A stretch of 64,000 nucleotides of DNA. Source: CAYNKA01 sp964397655. Its GTDB lineage: Bacteria; Spirochaetota; Spirochaetia; DTKZ01. Positions 1 to 7,786 of the stretch are shown here, in pieces. Under the pieces are notes generated by a model. The model made no database searches. It saw only the letters and a list, made by a program, of their open reading frames with translations, and had not been told where the DNA came from. Position 1 is the first letter of the stretch, and the number at the start of each line of letters is the position of its first letter. The stretch spans positions 62,001-126,000 of the forward strand of contig CAYNKA010000005.1 of NCBI GenBank assembly GCA_964397655.1, given 5' to 3'. Both the position numbers and the translations under genes were made by a program.

Positions 1-1379
1 CGGGACTCCTCAAGGACAAGGCCGTCGAGATCGGCGACAAATTCATGGATCAGTATCGGAACACGGGAGGCTTCGACATCATCGGCTCCGGCAGGACGAA
101 GATCGAGACCCCCGAACAGTTCGACCAGGCTCTCGCCACCGCATCGGCCAGGAAGCTGAAGGCTATCGTCGTCATCGGCGGGGACGATTCCAACACGAAC
201 GCGGCCCTCCTCGCCGAATTCTTCAAGTCCAAGGGAAGCGACATCCAGGTGATCGGCGTCCCCAAGACCATCGACGGCGACCTCAAGAACGAATACATCG
301 AAACCTCCTTCGGCTTCGACACCGCGACGAAGACCTATTCCGAACTCATCGGCAACATCGCCCGCGACGCCAACTCGGCCAAGAAGTACTGGCACTTCAT
401 CAAGCTCATGGGCAGGGCGGCGAGCCATATCTGCCTCGAATGCGCCCTCCAGACCCAGCCGAACGTGGCCCTGATATCCGAAGAGGTCGAGGCGAAGAAG
501 CAGACCCTCGACGACATCGTCGCCTACCTCGCGGGGATCATCGCGAAGCGTGCGGAGAAAGGCGACAACTTCGGCGTGGTTCTCGTGCCCGAGGGCCTGA
601 TCGAATTCGTGCCCGAGATGAAGAAGCTCATAGCCGAAATCAACGACCTCCTCGCCCACAAGGCCGCGGAATTCGCGGGCCTTCCCTCGCAGGACGCGCA
701 GGTGGATTTCGTCACGTCGAACCTTTCCCCCGAATCGTCCGCCGTCTTCGTTTCCATGCCCAAGGAGATCAAGCTGCAGCTCCTCATGGACCGCGACCCC
801 CACGGCAACGTCCAGGTCTCCCGCATCGAGACCGAGAAGCTCCTCGTCCAGATGACCGAGGCGAGGCTCAAGAAGATGAAGGCGGAGGGAACCTACAAGG
901 GCTCCTTCAGCACGCAGAGCCATTTCCTCGGCTATGAAGGGCGCTGCGCATTTCCATCGAATTTCGACGCCGACTACTGCTACTCCCTCGGCCGCGCCGC
1001 CTTCCATCTCATAGCGGGCGGACTCACGGGCTACATCTCCTCGATCCGCAACCTCAACAAACCCGCCGCGGAATGGACCGCGGGAGGCATCCCCCTCACC
1101 ATGATGATGAACCTCGAGCAGAGGCACGGCAACAAGAAGCCGGTCATCAGGAAGGCGCTCGTCGAGCTGGACGGCAAGCCCTTCAAGGCCTTCGCCGCGA
1201 AACGCGAAACCTGGGCACTCGATACATGCTTCCTCTTCCCCGGCGCGATCCAGTACTACGGCCCCGACGAGGTCTGCAACCAGCCCACGAAGACCCTGCT
1301 CCTCGAGAGGGGAAAGCCGAAGGCACTCGCCGCGAAACCGGCGGTGAAAAAGAAGGGGAAAAAGCCGGCGAAGAAGTGA
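1..1379 (+). CDS. pfp: Diphosphate--fructose-6-phosphate 1-phosphotransferase, 5'-truncated by window edge
   Basis: Pyrophosphate-dependent phosphofructokinase of glycolysis (fructose-6-phosphate + PPi to fructose-1,6-bisphosphate + Pi, reversible, cytoplasmic). The reading frame is open from base 3, so the start lies left of the window; 458 residues are visible. Seen: the nucleotide-loop motif GGDDSN, where the GGDD form is typical of PPi enzymes, the catalytic block PKTIDGDLKN and the substrate-binding MGRAASHI. Size and motifs fit the long PFP family of spirochaetes, plants and anaerobes. The C-terminus ends in a Lys/Ala/Pro-rich basic tail of about 16 residues, which is not part of the catalytic fold. 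A hairpin terminator follows within 30 bp. Confidence 0.93.
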   Translation, partial: GLLKDKAVEIGDKFMDQYRNTGGFDIIGSGRTKIETPEQFDQALATASARKLKAIVVIGGDDSNTNAALLAEFFKSKGSDIQVIGVPKTIDGDLKNEYIETSFGFDTATKTYSELIGNIARDANSAKKYWHFIKLMGRAASHICLECALQTQPNVALISEEVEAKKQTLDDIVAYLAGIIAKRAEKGDNFGVVLVPEGLIEFVPEMKKLIAEINDLLAHKAAEFAGLPSQDAQVDFVTSNLSPESSAVFVSMPKEIKLQLLMDRDPHGNVQVSRIETEKLLVQMTEARLKKMKAEGTYKGSFSTQSHFLGYEGRCAFPSNFDADYCYSLGRAAFHLIAGGLTGYISSIRNLNKPAAEWTAGGIPLTMMMNLEQRHGNKKPVIRKALVELDGKPFKAFAAKRETWALDTCFLFPGAIQYYGPDEVCNQPTKTLLLERGKPKALAAKPAVKKKGKKPAKK

Positions 1380-1406
1380 CCCCTGCGGCCGGCGTCGCGG
1401 TTTCGG

Positions 1407-1433
1407 GCGGCCTTCGGGCCGCTCATTTTTTTT
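1407..1433 (+). terminator. Intrinsic terminator after pfp
   Basis: GCGGCC stem, TTCG tetraloop, GGCCGC, then a T-rich tail with eight T at 1426-1433. It lies 28 bp after the pfp stop. Its downstream edge overlaps the stop codon of the convergent histidine kinase gene. Confidence 0.8.
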
Positions 1434-3471
1434 CGTCGCAGGATGCCGGAATCGCGGCTGCGGGGAGAGAAAAGGAGAACCTCGTGCCCTTTCCCGGAAC
1501 GCTTTCCACTTCGATGGCGCTGCCGTGACGGGCGAGGAAATCTCTGCAGAGGATGAGGCCGAGACCCGTCCCCTCCTCCCCCTCGGTTCCTGGGTTGGAG
1601 AAGAGCTGATCGATCCTGAAGAGCCTGCCGAGGGTCTCCCGGCTCATGCCGATCCCGTCGTCCCGCACGGAAATCTCGACCGCCTTCTCCCTCCTCGGAT
1701 CACGCCTCACGGTGCAGGCGATCGTGCCGCCCCTCGGGGTGAATTTCAACGCGTTCGCGAGCAGGTTCCTGAGCACCGCGGAAATCATGTCGTAGTCGGC
1801 GAGGACCGCAAGATCTATCGGACCGGCGAGAGTCATCGTCAGTCCTTTCCGGTCAGCGGTTTCCTGGAAGAGACGGCGCAGGTTCTCCGCGAGAGCGGAA
1901 GGGAAAAGCAGCCGGGGGTGGAAGGGCATGGCCCCGCGCTGGACGCGGGACCAGCTCAGGAGGTCTTCGAGCAGATCGAGGATCTTCGCCACCGTGAGGT
2001 TCATGCCCCTCGCGATCTCCCGAACGTCGTGAGGACCGAAGCTCTCGAAATCCTGATAGAGGCTCTCGGAAACTCCCTTCAATCCCGCGATCGGATTCTT
2101 GAGATCGTGGGAGATGACCGAAAAGAAGGTGTCCCTGGCGGCGAGCGTTTCCTTGAGCCGGTCCTCGAGCGCTTTCCGGTCCGTTATGTCGAAGGCGGTC
2201 TCGATGCGCACGATGCTCCCGTCGATCCACTCGATCGCGGAATCCAGGCACTGATACCATCTCCGGGTCTTCTCGTCGCGGTATTCCGACTGAAAGCTGC
2301 TCCCCGCGGGGCTGCCGTCGCTTTTGAGGAGCCACCGGTTGGAGCAGTCGTGACAGGGGCCCGCATGGGAGGAGCCGTGGAAGACCTCCCAGCACCGCTT
2401 CCCGACCACGTCGCCGTAGATGTTCTTTCCGTATCTGTTCACGAAGAGGATCTCGTGCGTGTCCATCCTGGCGACGTAGATCAGGGCGTCCGTGGTGTCG
2501 AGTATCCTGCTCATGACCTTGAAGGTCCGGTCGCTCTGTTCGTCGATGCTCCGCCTGAGGAGGGCCGCTCCGAACACGTCGGCGAAGATGGAAAGCCCGC
2601 CCTTCTCCATGTTGGTGAGGGGGGAGATTTCGTCCCCGAAGTCGAAGCCCGTGAAACCCCAGAGCCTGCCGCCGAGAAAGACCGGAAAAATGGTGATGAC
2701 GGCGGTGTCCTCGAGGATGTTGCCTCCGCGCCTCAGAGCGGGGAGGTCCTTGGGCTTCACCGAAACGACCTTCCGTTCGGAGAGGAGCGTGATGAAATCC
2801 CGGGAGTCGCTCGCGATGGGGGAAGCGTCGAACCTGAAGCCCGGTTCGAGGCGGATCGACCCCGGGGAATTCCACGCCCACCGAACGACCGAGAGGAAAT
2901 TCATTTCGCCGAGCAGCTCGAAGACGTAACTCCGTAAGGCGTCGACGGCGGAACCGAAAATCTCAAGGACCTCGATCACCACGTCGTCGGTCAGCGAGGT
3001 CGTGATGAATTTCTGGGAGATGTCGTGGAGGGCGTCGAAAATGCTGCACCATCTCGCTTCATGGGTGGGGAACGCCTGCTCCCTTGCGGCGGCATCCGCG
3101 ACGACGCCGACCTGCTGGTACTCGGGAGTCGCCGGTTTTTGCATTCCCGCGAGAACGAGGGAGGGGGTTCCGAAGATCTCGTCCTCCTCGACGGTGAACG
3201 TGAAATCCTTCTCTTCCCCGTTCCGCAATCGCACGGGGATGTGCATGACCTTCCGCCCGGCTCCCGACAACCTCAGAAGGCTCGCCATGACCGCTCCGTT
3301 CCAGAGCCCGAGCGCCGTGATCGGAAGGCCGAGCGCATCCTTTTTCGGGAATCCGGTGATCCGCTCGAAATTGTCGCTGACGGACATGATGGTTCCGTCT
3401 TTTTTCGAAACGACTACGAGGAATACCGGAGAGTACTCATACACGTGACGGAGAATGCGTTCGTCATTCAT
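1423..3471 (-). CDS. PAS-GAF-PAS sensor histidine kinase
   Basis: Two-component sensor kinase of 682 residues without an evident membrane segment, so probably cytoplasmic. Domains in order: N-terminal PAS (about 1-110), a GAF-like region (about 140-300), a second PAS (about 315-430, with a Cys-rich CHDC patch), HisKA with phospho-acceptor His455 in SHDLKNP, and HATPase_c with N box NLLANALKF, G1 DDGIGM and G2 GEEGTGLGL. No response regulator lies next to it, so the partner is unknown. ATG 3471 has no Shine-Dalgarno of its own. It overlaps (ATGA) the stop of a possible 20-codon leader peptide that does have a GGAGG site, which suggests translational coupling. Confidence 0.9.
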   Translation of the reverse strand: MNDERILRHVYEYSPVFLVVVSKKDGTIMSVSDNFERITGFPKKDALGLPITALGLWNGAVMASLLRLSGAGRKVMHIPVRLRNGEEKDFTFTVEEDEIFGTPSLVLAGMQKPATPEYQQVGVVADAAAREQAFPTHEARWCSIFDALHDISQKFITTSLTDDVVIEVLEIFGSAVDALRSYVFELLGEMNFLSVVRWAWNSPGSIRLEPGFRFDASPIASDSRDFITLLSERKVVSVKPKDLPALRRGGNILEDTAVITIFPVFLGGRLWGFTGFDFGDEISPLTNMEKGGLSIFADVFGAALLRRSIDEQSDRTFKVMSRILDTTDALIYVARMDTHEILFVNRYGKNIYGDVVGKRCWEVFHGSSHAGPCHDCSNRWLLKSDGSPAGSSFQSEYRDEKTRRWYQCLDSAIEWIDGSIVRIETAFDITDRKALEDRLKETLAARDTFFSVISHDLKNPIAGLKGVSESLYQDFESFGPHDVREIARGMNLTVAKILDLLEDLLSWSRVQRGAMPFHPRLLFPSALAENLRRLFQETADRKGLTMTLAGPIDLAVLADYDMISAVLRNLLANALKFTPRGGTIACTVRRDPRREKAVEISVRDDGIGMSRETLGRLFRIDQLFSNPGTEGEEGTGLGLILCRDFLARHGSAIEVESVPGKGTRFSFSLPAAAIPASCDEKK

Positions 3472-3530
3472 GCTTTTTTAAATTTCCCGCACGACGGACA
3501 GGACGGCGACTTTTTCCGCAGAAAACTCAA
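3468..3530 (-). CDS. Possible 20-residue leader peptide upstream of the histidine kinase
   Basis: A TTG codon at 3530 lies 4-5 nt after AGGAGGGAGA and opens 20 codons rich in Lys/Arg with a CPSC pair. The frame ends in TGA overlapping the kinase start (ATGA). Not recognised as any family. It may only serve to load ribosomes for the kinase, or be chance. The evidence is the strong Shine-Dalgarno here and its absence at the kinase ATG. Confidence 0.3.
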   Translation of the reverse strand: MSFLRKKSPSCPSCGKFKKA

Positions 3531-3594
3531 TCTCCCTCCTATTTAATTCTCTAATACATCTAATTTATCAATTTCGATCCAGGGAGTCAAGCGC

Positions 3595-4542
3595 TCATTT
3601 TCCGACGATTCGTCCGGGTCGCGGAGATTCGGCGTTCATGGCCGCGCATCGATGCCCTTCCTCCACCGCCTCTTCGAGGCACGAGACGAAACCTCCGTCC
3701 CCGTAGTCCGGAAAGCCCCGGTCGCCCCAGGCCGCGGCGAAACCGGCCGTGAACGCGTCCCCGCACCCCGTCGTGTTCCGGGCCTTCACCGGTGAGGGAG
3801 CCGACATGCGCATCCGTCGCCCGTCGAAATACAGCGCGGGAAGGGCTCCGCGCGTGAGGACGCACATGACCCCGTATCGATCGAAGAGTTCCTCGGCCTT
3901 CTTCGCCGCGACCTCGAGCAGGGCCTCGTCCCGGACGTGCTCGCTGATCTCGCCCGAGCCGAGGAAGGTGGAGGCGAACTCCGCGAGGTTCGGCTTGACG
4001 AAGTCCGGACCCGCCGGAAGGCAGGCGAGGAGGTCCCTGCCGCGAATGTCGAGGATGATCTTCTTTCCCGCTCGTTTCGCCGAGCCCGTGAAATCCGCGT
4101 ACAGGGACTCCGAGTAGCCGGGAGCCCGCGTGCCCGATACGATGAGGCAATCGGCGTCGGGCAGGAGACGGTCGAAAGCCGCCCGGACCGCGGACTCGGT
4201 CGCCGCGCCGACCGGCGCGGGCTCCTCCACGATCTCGGTCGTGCTCCCCTTGCCGAGGTCGAGGAGCGTGTAGCAGGTCCGGACGTCCGATTCCGAATCC
4301 GGAGCCTCCACGACGACCCCGTCGGCCGCCGCGAGGGAAAGGAAGAGTTTCCTTCCCTCGCCCCCCGCATGGGTGAGGTGAACCGCCCTTCGGCCGAGCT
4401 GGCCGAGCACCCGGGCGACGTTCACGCCCTTGCCGGAAGCGTCGAGATGGTAGGATCCCGTCCGGTTGACTTCGTTTTCACGAAAGGCCGACAGGAGCAG
4501 GGTTCTTTGCAGAGTCGGATTCAGACAGACGACGAGATACAT
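3595..4542 (-). CDS. PfkB-family sugar kinase, 1-phosphofructokinase-like
   Basis: ATP-dependent sugar-phosphate kinase of the ribokinase/PfkB superfamily, 315 residues. Seen: N-terminal substrate-binding block around SGKGVNVARVLGQLG and the C-terminal signature NTTGCGDAFTAG, in which the Asp is the catalytic base. The N-terminus (MYLVVCLNPTLQ) resembles 1-phosphofructokinase and tagatose-6-phosphate kinase; substrate is not decidable here. Start chosen at 4542 because AAAGGAGG sits 5 nt upstream; an upstream ATG at 4566 has no such site. The start overlaps the 3' end of the DMT permease gene by 65 bp. It is third in an operon with that permease and an iron alcohol dehydrogenase. Confidence 0.87.
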   Translation of the reverse strand: MYLVVCLNPTLQRTLLLSAFRENEVNRTGSYHLDASGKGVNVARVLGQLGRRAVHLTHAGGEGRKLFLSLAAADGVVVEAPDSESDVRTCYTLLDLGKGSTTEIVEEPAPVGAATESAVRAAFDRLLPDADCLIVSGTRAPGYSESLYADFTGSAKRAGKKIILDIRGRDLLACLPAGPDFVKPNLAEFASTFLGSGEISEHVRDEALLEVAAKKAEELFDRYGVMCVLTRGALPALYFDGRRMRMSAPSPVKARNTTGCGDAFTAGFAAAWGDRGFPDYGDGGFVSCLEEAVEEGHRCAAMNAESPRPGRIVGK

Positions 4543-5425
4543 CGCCGCCTCCTTTTCCATCGCCATCGGATCCGCCGCCTTTCTCTCTCGCGAGGCTCCT
4601 CTTCGTGGTTATGAACGACGAGACGGTGACCGCGGCGACGATGATCAGCCCGCCGACCACCGCTCCGTGAGACGGTCGCTCGCCGAGAACGAGGAAGACC
4701 CAGATCGGATTCAGGATGGGCTCGAGGACGGCGATGAGCATGGCCTGCACCGCGGGCACGTGCTTGATGCCCCGGGAAAACAGGATCGAGGACACGCCGA
4801 CCTGGAAAACGCCGAGAAAGAGCAATGCTCCCCAACCCGCCGCTCCGAAGCTCGGCGGAACGGTCAGGAAGAAGGGAATGCCCGCGATGAAGGTGATGCA
4901 GTGCGAAAGGAGCACGGACTCAACGGCCGAGCCGTCCTTCTGCATCCGCATGAAGACCGCGAACAGAGCGAAGGTGATGCCGCTCACGGCCGCAAGCACG
5001 TTGCCCAGAAAATTTCCTGCGGAAACCTTGTCCAGAAAAAAGATCGATATGCCGACGGTGATGAATACGAGCGCGATCCAGTGCTCCCACTTCGGCCGCT
5101 CCTTGAGGATCGCCCAGCCGAGGACGGCGACGAAGATGGGCGCCGAATACTGGAGAAGGATCGCGTTCGCCGCGGTCGTGAGTTTCGTCGCGCTCACGAA
5201 GAGAAGCATGGTGCCGGCGTTGCAGAACGCCGCCGCGATCTGGGAAAACGAGAACGTGATTTTCGGCTTTCCGATAAGCGTGAGGATCGTAACGCCGCCG
5301 AAGAGGCTCCGTACCGCCGCGATCGCGAGAGGATGCCAGGACACCGATTTGATGAAAAGCCCGCCCGAGCTCCAGAGCATCGCGCAGAGCGCGAGTGAAA
5401 GAAGGGCCTTGCCGGTGCCTCTCAT
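4478..5425 (-). CDS. EamA/DMT-family permease
   Basis: Inner-membrane drug/metabolite transporter, 315 residues with about ten hydrophobic helices arranged as two EamA repeats, the usual size. The second repeat ends in the motif LGERPSHGAVVGGLIIVAAV, typical of the last two helices. The start ATG at 5425 overlaps the stop of the alcohol dehydrogenase gene (ATGA), so translation is probably coupled. The last 40 residues are Gly/Ser/Lys-rich and overlap the kinase gene start, so they may be non-essential. Substrate unknown; the operon suggests a small carbohydrate, polyol or aldehyde-related metabolite. Confidence 0.85.
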   Translation of the reverse strand: MRGTGKALLSLALCAMLWSSGGLFIKSVSWHPLAIAAVRSLFGGVTILTLIGKPKITFSFSQIAAAFCNAGTMLLFVSATKLTTAANAILLQYSAPIFVAVLGWAILKERPKWEHWIALVFITVGISIFFLDKVSAGNFLGNVLAAVSGITFALFAVFMRMQKDGSAVESVLLSHCITFIAGIPFFLTVPPSFGAAGWGALLFLGVFQVGVSSILFSRGIKHVPAVQAMLIAVLEPILNPIWVFLVLGERPSHGAVVGGLIIVAAVTVSSFITTKRSLAREKGGGSDGDGKGGGDVSRRLSESDSAKNPAPVGLS

Positions 5426-6609
5426 GATAGCCTCCCCGCGAGGATCGCGTACACGTCGTCGGCCGAGAGAGGAACGGGGTGGCTCTTGGCCTCGGTCCTT
5501 TCCGCGACCGCCCGGAGATCCGCCTCCGCGATCCCGAAGGCGCCGAGCGCCGGAATCCCCGTCTCCTCGACGAGGCGTTCCAGGGTCTTCACGAGAAGGG
5601 CGGCGTTGCCCACGTCGCTCGCCGCGTCCTTTCCCGAGAGCGCGATCCCCGCCCTCGCGTACTTCCGGATGACCGAGTCCTCCGACGCGTCGTCTATCCT
5701 CATGGCCCGAGCCACGGTGTGCCGTGTGGCCTCGGCGACCAGGGTCCCGCACACCACTCCGTGCGGGATCGCGAAGGCGCCTCCCAGCACGGAAGCGATG
5801 CCGTGCACGACGCCGAGACCGGCGTTCGCGAGGCAGATGCCCGAGACGTAGGCGGCGTAGGCCATGCCCGCACGCGCCTCACGGTCGCCGCCGTCGCGAA
5901 AGGCGGGAACGAGGCTCCTCCCCGCGATCTCGATGGCCTTGATCGCGAGCGAATCGGTGAACGGCGTGGCACGGGTCGACGTGTAGGCCTCGATGAGCTG
6001 GGTGATCGCGTCGAGCCCCGAGGCCGCCGTAACAGCGGCCGGACAGCTCAGGGCGAGGAGAGGATCTACGACCGCGACGTCGGGAACGTAGTTGTCGTGA
6101 CGGAGGGACTTCTTGAAGCCGCCCTTCCCTATCCTGCTCAAGACCGCGTTCTTCGTCGCCTCCGACCCCGTCCCGGCGGTCGTCGGCACCGCGATGAAGG
6201 GCACCTTCGTGCCTTTCGGCGTCTTCGTTCCCACGCCCTCGAGATAATCCGCGATCGAACCCTCCATGGTGAGTGCCGCGGCGAGGGACTTGCCTGCGTC
6301 TATGGCGCTGCCTCCCCCCACGGAAAGCACGCAATCCGCGCCGCCCCTTCGTTCCCGGAGGGTGCGCGCCATGGAATCGACGAGGTCGGGCGAAGGCTCG
6401 CCCGGCACGGCGAAGTATTCCCTCGAGATTCCGGCCGCGGAAAGGCCGGCGTCGAGTTCCGCCCAGGCGGAGGACGCACGGAATGATCCGCCTCCCGTGA
6501 CCACGGCGACGGAGCGGCAACCTCTGGCGGCGATGAGCGCCGGAAGCCGGGATATTTGTCCCTCTCCGAAATGGAACTCGGGGAGGCGGGCGATCGTATA
6601 CGGTTTCAT
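5422..6609 (-). CDS. Iron-containing (group III) alcohol dehydrogenase
   Basis: NAD(P)-dependent alcohol/aldehyde oxidoreductase, 395 residues, full length. Seen: the dinucleotide segment CVLSVGGGSAIDAGK near residue 100, TTAGTGSE, and the metal region. Of the four usual ligands, Asp (GLDAITQ), His (VVHG) and His (IPHG) are present. The second ligand His is Gln in DAITQ, and the conserved His of HxxxH is Ser. The Gln form may be a subfamily trait rather than loss of activity. First gene of a three-gene operon. No Shine-Dalgarno precedes ATG 6609; a good promoter ends 8 nt upstream, so the message is probably leaderless. Confidence 0.88.
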   Translation of the reverse strand: MKPYTIARLPEFHFGEGQISRLPALIAARGCRSVAVVTGGGSFRASSAWAELDAGLSAAGISREYFAVPGEPSPDLVDSMARTLRERRGGADCVLSVGGGSAIDAGKSLAAALTMEGSIADYLEGVGTKTPKGTKVPFIAVPTTAGTGSEATKNAVLSRIGKGGFKKSLRHDNYVPDVAVVDPLLALSCPAAVTAASGLDAITQLIEAYTSTRATPFTDSLAIKAIEIAGRSLVPAFRDGGDREARAGMAYAAYVSGICLANAGLGVVHGIASVLGGAFAIPHGVVCGTLVAEATRHTVARAMRIDDASEDSVIRKYARAGIALSGKDAASDVGNAALLVKTLERLVEETGIPALGAFGIAEADLRAVAERTEAKSHPVPLSADDVYAILAGRLS

Positions 6610-6617
6610 GACATCGC

Positions 6618-6646
6618 AGTATAGAGAAAACTGCTTCCCCCTTCAA
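6618..6646 (-). promoter_or_regulatory. Sigma70-type promoter of the alcohol dehydrogenase operon
   Basis: On the minus strand: TTGAAG (6646-6641), 17 bp, TATACT (6623-6618). The expected start of transcription falls within 1-2 nt of the ATG at 6609. Confidence 0.65.
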
Positions 6647-6696
6647 CAGGGCCGCTTCCCGTCGGGCTCCTTACGATTCTCCGGTTCCCGAATTCG

Positions 6697-6726
6697 TTGC
6701 CCACTCGAGGCCGGCCGGTATACAAT
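6697..6726 (+). promoter_or_regulatory. Putative promoter of the dCMP-deaminase-like gene
   Basis: TTGCCC, 18 bp, TACAAT. The -10 ends 17 nt before the ATG, so the leader would be only about 12 nt and its 5' end would lie within or beside the GGAGGAGG ribosome site. The close spacing is a reason for caution, but it recurs at other genes in this window. Confidence 0.45.
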
Positions 6727-6743
6727 GTCGGAGGAGGAGCGTC

Positions 6744-7781
6744 ATGGAAAGATACAAGATCGTCATCATCGAGGACGGCAATCCGGATACCCAGAAAATC
6801 CCGGGATGCCTCCACCTGACCCGATGGACGCCCGAAGTCCTCGCCGAAGGGATGAGGGACGAGGCCCCCGCCCTCCTCCTCAGGACGGGCTGCAAGGCCC
6901 TTCTGCCCGAGGAAACCGCGACGGTGCTCCGCGACGCGGCACGCGGACTCCGGACCGCCCTTTCGGGATACGGGAATCCGGTCCTCTTCATGACCACGGC
7001 GGGCCGTCCGAACGAAATCGGGATCATCGCCGAGGAACTCGGCCCCTTCGACGCCTACCTCCGCCTTGCAGGCTCCGACGAAGCGTCGGCGGTCGAGGAA
7101 GGGCCGCGGTTCTCCGCTGCCGGCGTTCAACCGGGCGATTTCGAAAGGCTCATGGCCCTCGAGAACGGCGCCCGCTGCGTCATCGAGGCCGGGGACCGGG
7201 TGGACGACCTCGTTTTCCGGGCGGTGCTCGGGGGAAAGCGGTTTCTCGTCACCGGTGACGCGGCGGCCCTCGCCCGCATCTACGGACGCCGCGCCAGGCC
7301 GAAGCATCCCCGTCCTTCGTGGGACGACTACTTCCTTCAGATCGCCGACGCCGTCGCGGGACGGGCGACCTGCGACCGCGGGAGGAGCGGCTGCGTCATC
7401 GTGCGGGACAAGTCCATCCTGGTGACGGGTTACGTCGGATCGCCCGCCGGTCTTCCCCACTGCGACGAGATCGGGCATCAGATGAAGAAGACGATCCACG
7501 AGGACGGCCACGTCACCCAGCATTGCGTGAGGACCGTCCACGCGGAGCAGAACGCGATCTGCCAGGCCGCCAGGTACGGCATTTCACTCGAGGGTGGAAC
7601 GCTCTATTGCCGCATGACGCCCTGCAGGACCTGCGCCATGCTCATCATCAACTGCGGCATCAAGCGCGTCGTCTGCGAACGGCGTTATCACGCCGGGGCA
7701 GAATCCGAGGAGATGTTCAAGGCCGTCGGCATAAGCCTCTTCTACAAGTACGAAGAATACCAGACTTACGAAAACCAGTGA
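6744..7781 (+). CDS. dCMP/CMP deaminase-family protein with unknown N-terminal domain
   Basis: 345 residues. The C-terminal 150 (about 195-345) are a zinc cytidine/deoxycytidylate deaminase domain: HAEQNAI supplies His and catalytic Glu, and TPCRTCAM supplies two Cys ligands. The probable reaction is deamination of dCMP to dUMP for thymidylate synthesis (ComEB-like), inferred from the domain. The first 190 residues match no family I recognise; no Walker motif or membrane segment is visible. Stand-alone dCMP deaminases are about 150-180 residues, so this is a fusion or an extended family. ATG 6744 is preceded by GGAGGAGGAG. It converges on ftsH with 5 bp between the stops. Confidence 0.8.
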   Translation: MERYKIVIIEDGNPDTQKIPGCLHLTRWTPEVLAEGMRDEAPALLLRTGCKALLPEETATVLRDAARGLRTALSGYGNPVLFMTTAGRPNEIGIIAEELGPFDAYLRLAGSDEASAVEEGPRFSAAGVQPGDFERLMALENGARCVIEAGDRVDDLVFRAVLGGKRFLVTGDAAALARIYGRRARPKHPRPSWDDYFLQIADAVAGRATCDRGRSGCVIVRDKSILVTGYVGSPAGLPHCDEIGHQMKKTIHEDGHVTQHCVRTVHAEQNAICQAARYGISLEGGTLYCRMTPCRTCAMLIINCGIKRVVCERRYHAGAESEEMFKAVGISLFYKYEEYQTYENQ

Positions 7782-7786
7782 CTCGA

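Noticed and set aside
1525..2937. Long plus-strand open frame (470 codons) antisense to the histidine kinase
   Set aside because: Pro/Arg/Glu-rich translation without domains; the minus strand has a full set of kinase motifs. Typical artefact of high GC.
6744..7781. Deaminase fusion as part of an anti-phage defence system
   Set aside because: No nuclease, NTPase defence protein, toxin or effector lies nearby; the neighbours are metabolic and housekeeping genes.
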